NCBI RefSeq assembly: GCF_900102165.1
Contig: NZ_FNBD01000001.1
Coordinates: forward strand, 1-63,565
DNA from: Cellulophaga baltica
GTDB taxonomy: Bacteria; Bacteroidota; Bacteroidia; Flavobacteriales; Flavobacteriaceae
Direction: 5' to 3'
DNA length: 63,565 nucleotides
Shown here one piece after another: positions 24,834 to 34,396 of this stretch. The translations under genes were made by a program, and so were the position numbers. The first letter of the stretch is position 1. Each line of letters begins with the position of its first letter. The notes beneath the pieces are model-generated. The model was not told where the DNA came from and did not search any database. It was given only the letters and a program-made list of their open reading frames with translations.

Positions 24834-25220
24834 ATGACAACTCAGATAACAAAAGGGATAAAAATTTCTGTAAGCACAAGTTTTGAAGGTACGTTTTTTA
24901 AAAATTATAAAACGCACTACGCCTTTGGATACACTATTACCATAGAAAACCAAAGCAAGGATTCTGTACAGCTAACTTCTCGTCATTGGAAAATATATGA
25001 TTCTCTAAATGAGTTAGAAGTTCTTGACGGCGAAGGAGTGATTGGAAAAAAACCAGTTATTTTACCTGGAGAATCTCACACCTACAGTTCTGGCTGTTTA
25101 CTAACCTCTACAATAGGTGCCATGAAAGGTCACTACAATATGGTTAATTTTAACACTAATGAAAAATTTAGAGTATACATACCTACTTTTAAATTTAGTA
25201 CTCCTTTTACCTTGAACTAA
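24834..25220 (+). CDS. apaG: ApaG protein (DUF525)
   Basis: The protein has 128 residues. It is a single immunoglobulin/fibronectin-like domain with KGIKISVSTSFEG, HYAFGYTITIENQSKDSVQL, SRHWKIYDS, GEGVIGKKPVILPGESHTYSSG and MKGHYNMVN, all family landmarks. ApaG proteins are linked to divalent cation and diadenosine tetraphosphate metabolism, but the molecular role is not settled. ATG 24834 is chosen over TTG 24825. The region before it (24594-24833) contains GACAT/ATGTC arms (24719-24736) but no clear promoter. Confidence 0.93.
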   Translation: MTTQITKGIKISVSTSFEGTFFKNYKTHYAFGYTITIENQSKDSVQLTSRHWKIYDSLNELEVLDGEGVIGKKPVILPGESHTYSSGCLLTSTIGAMKGHYNMVNFNTNEKFRVYIPTFKFSTPFTLN

Positions 25221-25296
25221 TACCATTATCTTTTTTTTATAGCTCTCAACTTTTAGTACCTTTACCATCACTATTTTAATTTAAAAATAAAGACAA

Positions 25297-26925
25297 ATGG
25301 GTAAAGGATTTTTCAAAGTTCCGACAGCTATCAACGAACCTATAAAAGGATACGTACCAGGATCTCCTGAGCGCGAAGAAGTTTTAAAACAATACAAATC
25401 ATATTTCAACGGCAGTGTTGATGTTCCTTTATATATTGGAAGTGAAGAAATAAAAACAGGAAACACAAGAACAATGTCTCCTCCTCACGACCATAAACAT
25501 ATTGTAGGAACATACCATGTTGCAGAAAAAAAACATGTTACCCAAGCTATAGATAATGCTTTAGCCTCTAGAACCGCCTGGGCTAATCTTCCTTGGGAAC
25601 AAAGAGCTGCTATATTTTTAAAGGCTGCAGAATTACTTGCAGGACCTTATAGAGCAAAAATTAATGCCGCTACAATGATAGCGCAATCTAAGACTATACA
25701 TCAAGCAGAGATTGATGCTGCTTGTGAGTTTATTGACTTTTTACGTTTTAACGTACAGTACATGACTGAAATTTACCAAGAGCAGCCAGCATCTGCGCCT
25801 GGTATTTGGAACCGTGTTGAATTTAGACCTTTAGAAGGTTTCATTTATGCCATTACACCATTTAACTTTACAGCTATTGCAGGTAATTTACCAGCAAGTG
25901 CAGCAATGATGGGAAATGTTGTTGTTTGGAAACCAAGTGACAGCCAAATCTTCTCAGCTAAAGTTATTGTTGATGTTTTCAAAGAGGCAGGTTTACCAGA
26001 CGGTGTAATCAATGTTGTTTACGGAGATCCAGTAATGATCACTGAAACTGTTTTAGATAGTCCTGATTTTGCAGGAATCCACTTCACAGGATCTACACAT
26101 GTTTTCAAAGAATTATGGAAACAAATTGGAAACAACATCCATACTTACAAAACATATCCAAAAATTGTTGGAGAAACAGGAGGTAAAGATTTTATTGTAG
26201 CTCACAAAACTGCAAATCCTAGTCAAGTTTCTACTGCAATTGTAAGAGGCTCTTTTGAATTCCAAGGTCAGAAATGTAGCGCAGCTTCTAGAGTATACCT
26301 TCCTAAATCTATCGCTAACGAAGTATTAGAAAACGTTAAGGCTGATTTAAAATCGATTAACAAACCTGGTTCTCCTGAAGACATGTCTAATTTTGTGACC
26401 GCTGTTATTCACGAAGGTTCATTTGATAAATTAGCGAAGTATATTGACCAAGCTAAGAAAGATGACAACGCAGAAGTTATTGCTGGTGGTAATTACGACA
26501 AGTCTAAAGGGTACTTCATTGAGCCTACTGTTATCGTAACTACAGATCCTAAATACACTACTATGGAAACGGAATTATTCGGACCTGTAGTAACCATATA
26601 TATATATGAGGATGAAAACTGGGCTGAAACGTTAAAATTAGTAGACAGCACCTCTGAATATGCACTTACTGGAGCTGTATTAGCTACAGATCGTTATGTT
26701 ATAGAAGAAGCAACCAAAGCATTACAAAATTGCGCAGGTAACTTTTATATTAATGACAAGCCAACTGGTGCTGTTGTAGGACAACAACCATTTGGTGGTG
26801 CAAGAGCTTCTGGCACCAATGATAAAGCGGGATCTGCTCAAAATTTATTACGCTGGGTATCTCCTAGACTAATTAAAGAAACATTTGTTACTCCTGTAGA
26901 TTACAGATATCCGTTTTTAGGATAA
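25297..26925 (+). CDS. pruA: 1-pyrroline-5-carboxylate dehydrogenase
   Basis: The protein has 542 residues. It oxidises L-glutamate gamma-semialdehyde to glutamate with NAD in proline breakdown. ALDH-fold landmarks are ITPFNFTAIAGNLPASAA, VVWKPSDSQIFSA, HFTGSTHVFKELW, the general base Glu293 in VGETGGKDF and the catalytic Cys327 in FQGQKCSAASR. The C-terminal FYINDKPTGAVVGQQPFGG is typical of the single-domain eukaryote-like P5CDH found in Bacteroidota. No fused proline dehydrogenase is present. A terminator follows at 26945. Confidence 0.97.
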   Translation: MGKGFFKVPTAINEPIKGYVPGSPEREEVLKQYKSYFNGSVDVPLYIGSEEIKTGNTRTMSPPHDHKHIVGTYHVAEKKHVTQAIDNALASRTAWANLPWEQRAAIFLKAAELLAGPYRAKINAATMIAQSKTIHQAEIDAACEFIDFLRFNVQYMTEIYQEQPASAPGIWNRVEFRPLEGFIYAITPFNFTAIAGNLPASAAMMGNVVVWKPSDSQIFSAKVIVDVFKEAGLPDGVINVVYGDPVMITETVLDSPDFAGIHFTGSTHVFKELWKQIGNNIHTYKTYPKIVGETGGKDFIVAHKTANPSQVSTAIVRGSFEFQGQKCSAASRVYLPKSIANEVLENVKADLKSINKPGSPEDMSNFVTAVIHEGSFDKLAKYIDQAKKDDNAEVIAGGNYDKSKGYFIEPTVIVTTDPKYTTMETELFGPVVTIYIYEDENWAETLKLVDSTSEYALTGAVLATDRYVIEEATKALQNCAGNFYINDKPTGAVVGQQPFGGARASGTNDKAGSAQNLLRWVSPRLIKETFVTPVDYRYPFLG

Positions 26926-26944
26926 TAATATAGTAAACAGTATT

Positions 26945-26979
26945 AAATCCCGAAGAAAGCATTTTTCGGGATTTTTTTT
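26945..26979 (+). terminator. Rho-independent terminator of pruA
   Basis: AAATCCCGAA (26945-26954) pairs with TTCGGGATTT (26965-26974) and is followed by a T-run. Confidence 0.92.
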
Positions 26980-27103
26980 GCACCAAACTTAACAGAACAA
27001 ACAAACGTTGGGAGCGTCCAATAAGATTTTCAAAATAGTGGCTGTAAAAAACCTTATTTTTACAAATAATAAACTCGAAACCAACCCTTTAAACAAAAAA
27101 CAG

Positions 27104-27661
27104 ATGACACTTAAATTAGCAACACTACTCGGAGTATTTTTTATGGCAACATTTTCTCACGCGCAGAAAGCATCCAAAATACAGAACCTTGAAAGTCCAA
27201 TAGAAAATTTAACACAAACTACCATCCATGATGTGTTAATTGGAAATCAAAAACAAGTGATTCAATTGGCAGAAGCATTTTCAGAAGCACAATATGCTTG
27301 GAGACCTATGGATGGAGTGAATTCTGTTAGCGAAGCACTTTTACACGTCGCTGGCGGAAATTACTTTTTAGCCTCAAAAATGGGCTTTGCTCCACCAGAA
27401 GATGTAGATGTAATGGGCTTAACTAAAATTACAGGAAAAGAAAATATCATAGCTGCACTAAAAAAATCTAATGAATTTGTTCTTGCCTCTATTTTGATGG
27501 TTAAAAATGACAATCTAACGGATGAAGTAGATTTTGGATTCGCAAAAATGAGCACCTTAGCAGGCCTTCTTGCCATCATGGAACACAATGGAGAACACAA
27601 AGGACAGTTGATTGCTTACGCTAGATCTAACAATGTTACACCACCTTGGAGCTTAAACTAA
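27104..27661 (+). CDS. Secreted DinB-family protein
   Basis: The protein has 185 residues from ATG 27104, which opens a signal peptide (MTLKLATLLGVFFMATFSHAQ); the 32 in-frame codons upstream do not look coding. The DinB four-helix fold is supported by the spaced histidines in TIHDVLIGNQKQVIQLAE, SEALLHVAGGNYFLASKMG and MEHNGEHKGQLIAYAR, the usual metal triad positions. DinB/YfiT-like proteins bind a divalent metal and some transfer thiols. Here the protein would act in the periplasm. No specific substrate can be named. Confidence 0.88.
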   Translation: MTLKLATLLGVFFMATFSHAQKASKIQNLESPIENLTQTTIHDVLIGNQKQVIQLAEAFSEAQYAWRPMDGVNSVSEALLHVAGGNYFLASKMGFAPPEDVDVMGLTKITGKENIIAALKKSNEFVLASILMVKNDNLTDEVDFGFAKMSTLAGLLAIMEHNGEHKGQLIAYARSNNVTPPWSLN

Positions 27662-27683
27662 AACACTATACATTCAAAATACC

Positions 27684-27718
27684 TAGCCGCTAACACCAAA
27701 TGTTAGCGGCTATTTTTA
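27684..27718 (+). terminator. Rho-independent terminator after the DinB-family gene
   Basis: TAGCCGCTAACA (27684-27695) pairs with TGTTAGCGGCTA (27701-27712) around a 5-base loop and is followed by TTTTTAT. Confidence 0.94.
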
Positions 27719-27834
27719 TATAAATACATAGACTCAATTAAACAATGAACTATTAAAAAAGTGGTAAAAACCTGAAAATCAGCTAAAATAATTGACATTC
27801 CATATACTAACTATGTAAATTTAACGTTAATTAA

Positions 27835-27865
27835 TTGTAAACAAACAGTGTAAATAGTACCTTTA
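27835..27865 (+). promoter_or_regulatory. Promoter of a small transcription unit
   Basis: TTG at 27835-27837, 20 bases, then TACCTTTA at 27858-27865. This matches the consensus with one mismatch. It lies between two terminators and 21 bases before a 41-codon frame. Confidence 0.55.
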
Positions 27866-27886
27866 CACTTCTTAAAACGGCGGATT

Positions 27887-28012
27887 ATGAAAGATAGAAG
27901 TTCAAAAAATCAAAAAAAATCAAAAACATTTACGTTTGAAAGTATTGCAGAATACGTGAAAAATTATGCTAAAACTTGCAGACAATCATATCTAAGTCTA
28001 TTAAGTATTTAG
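27887..28012 (+). CDS. Possible small basic protein of 41 residues, or a small RNA
   Basis: The frame reads MKDRSSKNQKKSKTFTFESI and continues AEYVKNYAKTCRQ to SYLSLLSI. It is rich in lysine at the N terminus and amphipathic later. I do not recognise it. It lies in a 412-base gap (27662-28073) with its own promoter at 27835-27865 and a strong terminator at 28035-28075, giving a transcript of about 200 bases. The unit as a whole is well supported; whether it acts as a peptide or as RNA is open. Confidence 0.5.
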   Translation: MKDRSSKNQKKSKTFTFESIAEYVKNYAKTCRQSYLSLLSI

Positions 28013-28034
28013 CACTACTACACCAATGCTAAAT

Positions 28035-28075
28035 AAAAAAGCTCGATTTATATGTATATAAATCGAGCTTTTTTT
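28035..28075. terminator. Bidirectional terminator between the small unit and rsmG
   Basis: AAAAAAGCTCGATTTATAT (28035-28053) pairs with ATATAAATCGAGCTTTTTT (28056-28074). The A-run and T-run flanks let it work on both strands, and on the minus strand it ends rsmG, whose stop codon it touches. Confidence 0.92.
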
Positions 28076-28709
28076 ATCCTCTGTATTTTAAAGGAAGATA
28101 GACCACCTTTTTTGTTTCAAAGAATTCATAATCATAGAAATCAGACAAATCAAAGAGCTCTACTGTTTTATATCCCTGCAACTCTTCAGAAAGATCTCCT
28201 CCTTTTAAATATAAGATTCCGTTTTTGCGTTCATGCAAAGATTCTTTCTTTATTTTTCCTTTTGTCCAGTGCACAAAGGTAGGCATAGCGGCTACTGCCC
28301 TACTCACTATAAAGTCAAACTTTCCTTTAACGTTCTCTACACGGTCATTTATAGTAATTACATTCTTGATACCTAATCCCGCAACAACCTCATCTACCAC
28401 TTTAATTTTTTTTCCTATAGCATCTACAAGCGTAAAATGTGTTTCTGGAAATAAAATAGCTAAAGGCACTCCAGGGAAACCGCCACCGGTACCCACATCA
28501 ATTACTGATGATCCTGGTAGAAACTGATGCACTTTAGCAATACCTAAAGAATGTAAAACGTGCCTTAAATACAATTCATCAATATCTTTCCTAGAAACCA
28601 CATTAATCTTCATATTCCAGTCCTTATACAGATCTGCTAGTAACACAAACTGTCTTTTCTGATCTTCAGTTAAATCTGGAAAGTGATTAACTAATATATT
28701 AACATCCAT
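28074..28709 (-). CDS. rsmG: 16S rRNA (guanine-527-N7)-methyltransferase
   Basis: The protein has 211 residues. It methylates N7 of G527 in 16S rRNA. The SAM-binding motif VIDVGTGGGFPGVPLAILFP is followed by TLVDAIGKKIKVVDEV, INDRVENVKGKFDFIVSRAVA and a C-terminal YLPLKYRG. The N-terminal YKDWNMKINVVSRKD and LYLRHVLHSLGI are also family landmarks. It is monocistronic, facing the small unit across a shared terminator. Confidence 0.97.
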   Translation of the reverse strand: MDVNILVNHFPDLTEDQKRQFVLLADLYKDWNMKINVVSRKDIDELYLRHVLHSLGIAKVHQFLPGSSVIDVGTGGGFPGVPLAILFPETHFTLVDAIGKKIKVVDEVVAGLGIKNVITINDRVENVKGKFDFIVSRAVAAMPTFVHWTKGKIKKESLHERKNGILYLKGGDLSEELQGYKTVELFDLSDFYDYEFFETKKVVYLPLKYRG

Positions 28710-28777
28710 AAAAAAGTAATTTTAATGCAAAAATAACACTTTAAAAATCATAATTATTTCATTTTTAAGAAGGTATT

Positions 28778-28810
28778 TTGAATTACCAAAAATGAATTAA
28801 CTTATCTTTG
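28778..28810 (+). promoter_or_regulatory. Promoter of the desaturase gene
   Basis: TTG 28778-28780, 22 bases, TATCTTTG 28803-28810: a full consensus match. The ATG follows 14 bases after the box, so the leader is very short. Confidence 0.7.
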
Positions 28811-28824
28811 TTAAAAACAATATC

Positions 28825-29925
28825 ATGACTAAAGAAACCGTTCGATTTTCTAGAAAGGATTCTACCCAATTCTTTAAAACATTAAATAAGAGGGTAAACG
28901 ATTACTTCAAAGAGAATAAAATAAAAAAAACAGGAGATTGGAGATTACACTTAAAAACAGCTGTAATGTTCGCTTTATTTTTAGCACCCTATTTTCTAAT
29001 ACTTACTTTAAACCTACCTAACTGGGCTAACTTATTACTTACCATTCTTATCGGAATAGGTATGGCAGGTGTTGGTATGAATGTAATGCATGATGGAAAT
29101 CATGGTTCTTACTCTAACAAAAAATGGGTAAACAAAATAATGGGTGGTAGCATTTACATTCTTGCAGGTAACGTATTTAATTGGCAAGTACAACACAATG
29201 TACTACACCATACATATACCAATATTCATGAACACGATGAAGATTTAGAAGCCGGAAGAATTCTTAGATTCTCTAAGCATGCAGAATGGAGAAAACACCA
29301 TAAATTTCAGCATTTCTATTCTGTATTTTTATACGGATTATTAACGTTTAACTGGGCCATTACTACCGATTTTCAACAAATGTACCGCTATACAAAACGT
29401 AAGCTATCTTATGGTGAATTACCAAATCCTTTTGTAAACTGGAGTAAACTGGTTATCACAAAAATTATATACTTAACTATTTGGATTGTTCTTCCGATGC
29501 TTATTTTAAGCATTGCTTGGTGGAAAATTCTAATAGGATTCTTTATCATGCATTATGTTGCTGGTGTAATCTTAAGTGTCACCTTTCAATTAGCGCATGT
29601 TGTTGAAGATGCTGACACTCCATTACCAGATGAAAATGGCAATATGAAAAACACATGGGCGATTCACCAACTGTTCACTACGGTTAATTTTGGAACTAAA
29701 AACAGAATAGTAAATTGGTTCACAGGAGGTCTAAACCACCAAGTTGAACATCATATTTTCCCTAATATTAGTCATGTTCATTACACAAAAATTGCTAAAA
29801 TTGTTAAAGAGACTGCAAATGAGTTTAATTTGCCTTACAACGAATACAAGACGACGAGAAAAGCTATAATTTCGCACTTTAGTCATTTAAAAGAACTAGG
29901 CAAAAAGCCTTCGATACAGTATTAG
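28825..29925 (+). CDS. Membrane-bound acyl-lipid fatty acid desaturase
   Basis: The protein has 366 residues. It is a di-iron desaturase of the membrane type. The three histidine boxes are NVMHDGNHGSYS (first His at residue 89), QVQHNVLHHTYTN and GGLNHQVEHHIFPNISH. Four main membrane helices group as two pairs around the boxes. The QxxHH third box places it with front-end-type desaturases, but there is no fused cytochrome b5 domain. Position of the double bond and the electron donor are unknown. It would adjust membrane fluidity, as in cold-adapted marine bacteria. An aminotransferase gene follows after 13 bases. Confidence 0.93.
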   Translation: MTKETVRFSRKDSTQFFKTLNKRVNDYFKENKIKKTGDWRLHLKTAVMFALFLAPYFLILTLNLPNWANLLLTILIGIGMAGVGMNVMHDGNHGSYSNKKWVNKIMGGSIYILAGNVFNWQVQHNVLHHTYTNIHEHDEDLEAGRILRFSKHAEWRKHHKFQHFYSVFLYGLLTFNWAITTDFQQMYRYTKRKLSYGELPNPFVNWSKLVITKIIYLTIWIVLPMLILSIAWWKILIGFFIMHYVAGVILSVTFQLAHVVEDADTPLPDENGNMKNTWAIHQLFTTVNFGTKNRIVNWFTGGLNHQVEHHIFPNISHVHYTKIAKIVKETANEFNLPYNEYKTTRKAIISHFSHLKELGKKPSIQY

Positions 29926-29938
29926 AAAATTATATAAA

Positions 29939-31129
29939 ATGAGTAACCATTTATCTGAAAGAGTTAACAACTTAGCAATATCAGCCACTTTAGAAATGGC
30001 TGCAAAAGCAAGAGAACTTAAAGCCGCGGGAAAAGACATTATTGGTCTTAGTTTGGGAGAACCAGATTTTAACACCCCTGATTACATTAAGGATGCGGCG
30101 ATACAAGCTGTAAACGATAATTACAATTCTTACTCTCCAGTAGATGGATATGTAGATTTGAAAGAAGCAGTTATCACGAAGTTCAAAAGAGATAACAATC
30201 TTACTTATACACTACCACAAATCGTAGTTTCTACAGGAGCTAAGCAATCTTTATATAATGTTGCTCAAGCTTGTTTAAACAAAGGTGATGAAGTAATATT
30301 ACCTTGCCCTTACTGGGTGAGCTATAGTGATATCGTTAAGTTAGCAGACGGAGTACCTGTAGAAGTTCCTACATCTATAGACACAGACTTTAAAATGACG
30401 CCTGAGCAATTGGAAGCGGCGATTACACCAAAAACAAAAATGTTATGGTATAGTTCTCCTTGTAACCCAACAGGTTCTATATACAGTAAAGAAGAATTAA
30501 GAGCCTTGGCAGATGTGTTACAAAAACACCCTCAAATTGTTGTGGTAAGTGATGAAATTTACGAACACATCAATTACGGAGTTACTGCTCACGCTTCAAT
30601 GGCTGAGTTTCCTGATATGTTTGACCGTACCGTGACTGTTAATGGTGTAGCTAAAGCTTTTGCCATGACAGGATGGAGAATTGGTTATATTGGAGCTCCG
30701 GCATATATCGCAAGAGCTTGTAACAAACTGCAAGGACAAGTTACTAGCGGTGCTAGCTGTATTGCACAAAGAGCAGTCATTACCGCATTACTTGAACCTG
30801 TAAGCCGTATTCAATATATGGTAGACAAGTTTAAAGAGCGTAGAAAATTAATCTTAAGCTTATTACAAGATATTCCTGGATTTAAATGTAACGAACCAGA
30901 GGGGGCATTTTATGTTTTCCCTGATGTAACTGCATATTTCGGAAAAACTTTGAACGGAGTAAAAATCAATAACTCATCTGACTTCTCTATGTACTTATTA
31001 GAAACTGCAAATGTTGCTACGGTAGCAGGTGATGCTTTTGGAAACAATAATTGCATTCGTATCTCTTACGCAGCAAGTGAAGCACAAATTACAGAAGCAC
31101 TAGCTAGAATTAAAAAAGCCGTGTCTTAA
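29939..31129 (+). CDS. PLP-dependent aminotransferase, aspartate/prephenate type
   Basis: The protein has 396 residues, fold type I, subgroup I-beta. LSLGEPDFNTPDYIKDAA, YSPVDGYVDLKEAV, STGAKQSLYNVAQACLNKGD, CPYWVSYSDI, SSPCNPTGSIYS and VVSDEIYEHINY are present. The PLP lysine is in NGVAKAFAMTGWRIGYIG, and the carboxylate-binding Arg is in NCIRISYA. These features fit bacterial aspartate aminotransferase, some of which also use prephenate. A terminator follows at 31151. Confidence 0.93.
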   Translation: MSNHLSERVNNLAISATLEMAAKARELKAAGKDIIGLSLGEPDFNTPDYIKDAAIQAVNDNYNSYSPVDGYVDLKEAVITKFKRDNNLTYTLPQIVVSTGAKQSLYNVAQACLNKGDEVILPCPYWVSYSDIVKLADGVPVEVPTSIDTDFKMTPEQLEAAITPKTKMLWYSSPCNPTGSIYSKEELRALADVLQKHPQIVVVSDEIYEHINYGVTAHASMAEFPDMFDRTVTVNGVAKAFAMTGWRIGYIGAPAYIARACNKLQGQVTSGASCIAQRAVITALLEPVSRIQYMVDKFKERRKLILSLLQDIPGFKCNEPEGAFYVFPDVTAYFGKTLNGVKINNSSDFSMYLLETANVATVAGDAFGNNNCIRISYAASEAQITEALARIKKAVS

Positions 31130-31150
31130 TAAAACCCTTTATTTATTGTT

Positions 31151-31184
31151 AAAGCGCCTCAATGAAAATTGAGGCGCTTTTTTT
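31151..31184 (+). terminator. Rho-independent terminator of the aminotransferase gene
   Basis: AAAGCGCCTCAAT (31151-31163) pairs perfectly with ATTGAGGCGCTTT (31168-31180) around a 4-base loop, followed by more Ts. Confidence 0.95.
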
Positions 31185-31290
31185 ATGATCTTATATGCCA
31201 AATTAATATAGACCGCATTTAGCAGAGGCATTACAACTTCGTTTGAAAGTTAAGCATCGAATGTATTGAAATAGCCTTACTAGTAGCGCT

Positions 31291-32781
31291 TTATATTTTT
31301 TTCCAGAAATATGGCGTAAAGAGAATTAAAACAGTGAAGAGTTCTAGACGCCCTAATAGCATTAAAAATCCACACCACCATTTTCCTAAGTTAGGCAAAT
31401 CATTAAAGTTACTTAACGGATTTAAGCTCCCTAAACCAGGACCTACATTTCCTAATGATGACGCAGCACCACCAACGGCAGATTCAAAATCTAAGCCTAG
31501 CGCTCCCAATACTAAAGAGCCAATGATAAACATTAGCATATACAGCACAAAGAATGCAATGATATTATATACAATATGCTCGCGTACCGTTTTATTATTA
31601 TAACGCACAGGAATCACAGCATTACTATGTAGCGTACGTTTAAATTCTAAAAGTCCGTTTTTAATAATTAACAAATGGCGCATCACTTTTATACCTCCAG
31701 AGGTAGAACCTGCACATCCTCCAAGAAAGAATAAACCAAAATAAAAGATGGTTAAGAAGTGTGTCCAATTTGTAAAATCTGCCGTAACAAAACCAGTAGT
31801 AGTTATTACCGATAACACCTGAAATAAAGAATGTCTAAAAGCACTTTCTGCCTCCCCCCATATCATTGGATGATATTCTGATAGAGAAACATTCGCTTTA
31901 AAGTACACCACTAAAGCAGAGACAATAGTAAAACCTACTACGAATATGGTATAAAATTTAAATTCTTCATCAAACAAAATCTTCTGTACTTTTCCTTTAA
32001 AAGCATAGTAACTTAATACAAAGTTACTCCCAGCAAGGAACATAAATAAGATGATAATATACTGAATCAAAGGCTGGTCATTCCAATACGCCGTGCTCAA
32101 GTTCTTTGTAGAAAAACCACCTGTAGATAAGGTTGCTAAAGAATGATTAATCGCATCAAAAAATGACATCCCTGCCAGTTTCAATAAGATTGTTTCTGCC
32201 ACGGTATACCCAAAATAGATTAACCATAACCTTTTTGCTGTATCTGTAATACGCGGATGCAATTTATCACTACTTGGCCCTGGAGCTTCCGCTGCAAACA
32301 ATTGCATTCCACCAATTCCTAAAAGGGGTAAAATTGCAATAGCTAAAACGATAATCCCCATTCCCCCAATCCAATGAGTAAGACTCCTCCAAAAAAGAAT
32401 ACCTTCTGGCAAAGCTTCTATATCATCAAGAATGGATGCTCCAGTAGTCGTATACCCTGAGATAGTTTCAAAAAAAGCATTCGTAAAATCAGGAATAGCA
32501 CCAGAAAACAAATACGGCAATACTCCTGAGAGCGACATGACTAACCAACCACCCGTGACAATTATATACCCCTCTTTTTTCTTTACTTCTTTTTTATGAC
32601 CACGGGTTAGAAACATAGACAACGTTCCAATGATCATAGTAACGATTGCCGCTAGAGTGATATCTAACGTAGCCCCATCATCATAAATACCGCTAAAAAC
32701 TGCAGCAATAATCATAAACCCTCCATTACAAAGTAATAGAAGCCCCATTAGATGAAAAATAATCCTGTAGTTAAGTCCCAT
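31291..32781 (-). CDS. trkH: Trk-type potassium uptake protein, membrane subunit
   Basis: The protein has 496 residues. Four M1-P-M2 repeats form the channel. The pore-loop segments are TISGYTTTGASI, LATLSTGGFST, VITTTGFVTADF and SLGNVGPGLGS, each with the selectivity-filter glycine. GGCAGSTSGGIKVMRHL is the gating-loop region of TrkH. It takes up potassium with the NAD-binding TrkA subunit, which is encoded just upstream with a one-base TAATG overlap. Confidence 0.97.
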   Translation of the reverse strand: MGLNYRIIFHLMGLLLLCNGGFMIIAAVFSGIYDDGATLDITLAAIVTMIIGTLSMFLTRGHKKEVKKKEGYIIVTGGWLVMSLSGVLPYLFSGAIPDFTNAFFETISGYTTTGASILDDIEALPEGILFWRSLTHWIGGMGIIVLAIAILPLLGIGGMQLFAAEAPGPSSDKLHPRITDTAKRLWLIYFGYTVAETILLKLAGMSFFDAINHSLATLSTGGFSTKNLSTAYWNDQPLIQYIIILFMFLAGSNFVLSYYAFKGKVQKILFDEEFKFYTIFVVGFTIVSALVVYFKANVSLSEYHPMIWGEAESAFRHSLFQVLSVITTTGFVTADFTNWTHFLTIFYFGLFFLGGCAGSTSGGIKVMRHLLIIKNGLLEFKRTLHSNAVIPVRYNNKTVREHIVYNIIAFFVLYMLMFIIGSLVLGALGLDFESAVGGAASSLGNVGPGLGSLNPLSNFNDLPNLGKWWCGFLMLLGRLELFTVLILFTPYFWKKI

Positions 32782-34130
32782 TAAAGAAACATTTTTTCAA
32801 TTTTAGGAATAGAACTTGGCAAACAACATACCACTACCCTATCTCCTTGTTGAATTTTAAAATCTCCTAAAGCAATAATTCCTTCTCCATTTTTTATCAC
32901 ACCACCAATAGTAGCTTCTCTAGGGAAGTCTAATTCTTTAATAATTCTACCATTTACAAGAGATTCTGGTTTAACTATAAATTCTAAAATTTCTGCGTTT
33001 AGATTGTTCAGACGGGTAAGCGCTACTACTTCTCCTTTTCTAATATGTCTAAATATATTATTAGCAGCAAGTAATTTTTTATTAATCAAAGTATCAATAC
33101 CGATAGAATGAGATAATTGAAAATAATCCATATTTTCTACTAAAGCAATCGTCTTTTTTATGTTTTTTGATTTCGCCACCAAACAAGACATAATATTCGT
33201 TTCAGAGTTGCCCGTTACAGCAATAAAAGCATCCATAGACTCCAAACTTTCTTCTTCCAAAAGTTCCACATTACGTCCGTCTCCATTAATTATCAATGCA
33301 TCTGGTAATTCATCTGCGAGATCAAAAGCTTTATCTTTATTTTTCTCGATAAGCTTTACATTAAACTTTTTACTACAAAGATCCCTTGCTGTTTTATAAC
33401 CCACTTTACTACCACCAAGAATCATTACATTCTTTATGTCACGCTTAACCATTCCCGTAAGCTTATAAAGCTCATCTACACCATCTTTACAGGTAATAAA
33501 ATAGACTTGATCACCTTCTTTAAACACCGTATCACCACGAGGTATTAATGTGTACTGAGTACCTGTACGCTGTAAGGCGATCGGCATAAAATGGAGTTCT
33601 GGAAATATTTGAGCAGCCTCTTTTACAGACTTGCCTACAAATGGAGCTGCTTTTGGCAGCGAAACACCTACCATAATTAAAGCGCCATTCTCAAACTCAT
33701 AGGTGTCGTTGAATGCTGACTTATTTAATAATAACTGAATCTCTTGTGCTGCAAGTTCTTCAGGAGAGATTAATTCGTCTATTCCTAACCTCTTAAAATC
33801 GACAACATCTCTAAATTTTTTAAATTCTGTATTAGATATTCTAGCAATAGTTCTTTTACACCCCATTTGCTTGGCCATTAAACACAAGGTAATATTTGTG
33901 GTTTCCGAGGAAGTAACACCAATCACCAAATCCGATCTTCCTACTTGCGCATCTTGCAATACAGAAATAGAAGTAGCATCCCCTTTTAGCACACGGATAT
34001 CTAGATGCGTATCTGCATAAGACAAACTTTCTTTTACAGAATCTATTAGGGTAATATCTTGAGATTCGTAGGATAATAATTTTGCTAAATGAAATCCTAC
34101 TTCACCAGCCCCTGCAATAATAATTTTCAT
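32781..34130 (-). CDS. trkA: Trk potassium uptake regulator, NAD-binding subunit
   Basis: The protein has 449 residues in two RCK halves. Each half starts with a Rossmann NAD motif (MKIIIAGAGEVGFHLAKLL and NVMILGGSKVGYKTARDL) and ends with a TrkA-C domain (FVGKSVKEAAQIFPELHF, and VNGRIIKELDFPREATIGG). It gates TrkH in response to nucleotides. The stop overlaps the trkH start by one base. Confidence 0.97.
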   Translation of the reverse strand: MKIIIAGAGEVGFHLAKLLSYESQDITLIDSVKESLSYADTHLDIRVLKGDATSISVLQDAQVGRSDLVIGVTSSETTNITLCLMAKQMGCKRTIARISNTEFKKFRDVVDFKRLGIDELISPEELAAQEIQLLLNKSAFNDTYEFENGALIMVGVSLPKAAPFVGKSVKEAAQIFPELHFMPIALQRTGTQYTLIPRGDTVFKEGDQVYFITCKDGVDELYKLTGMVKRDIKNVMILGGSKVGYKTARDLCSKKFNVKLIEKNKDKAFDLADELPDALIINGDGRNVELLEEESLESMDAFIAVTGNSETNIMSCLVAKSKNIKKTIALVENMDYFQLSHSIGIDTLINKKLLAANNIFRHIRKGEVVALTRLNNLNAEILEFIVKPESLVNGRIIKELDFPREATIGGVIKNGEGIIALGDFKIQQGDRVVVCCLPSSIPKIEKMFL

Positions 34131-34372
34131 GAATTAAAAAAGTTATTTTCCATTAATTTGGCCCAAGTCCTGGCTACGGTTGGATTTATCTGTCTTGGAA
34201 TATACTACAAAAGCAATATTACTCTTATAGCCCATGTTTTGAAAAGTTCGCAAAATTCGAAGTACAAAATTACATAATTTTATTTTGTTGGAATTAAAAA
34301 TATCTAAGTAAAAAACTGAATAACACCTAGTTTATTGTACAATTTAGCTATGATAAAGCAAATTCGAAATTG

Positions 34373-34380
34373 TATCTTTG
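34373..34380 (+). promoter_or_regulatory. -7 box (TATCTTTG) of ubiE
   Basis: TATCTTTG matches TAnnTTTG and ends 16 bases before ATG 34397. It overlaps the in-frame TTG at 34370, arguing against that as the start. Confidence 0.55.
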
Positions 34381-34396
34381 CAAGAAAATTGCAGCC

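Noticed and set aside
27008-27103. N-terminal extension of the DinB-family protein
   Set aside because: The signal peptide begins at ATG 27104; the upstream codons are Lys/Asn-rich and lie in the probable promoter region.
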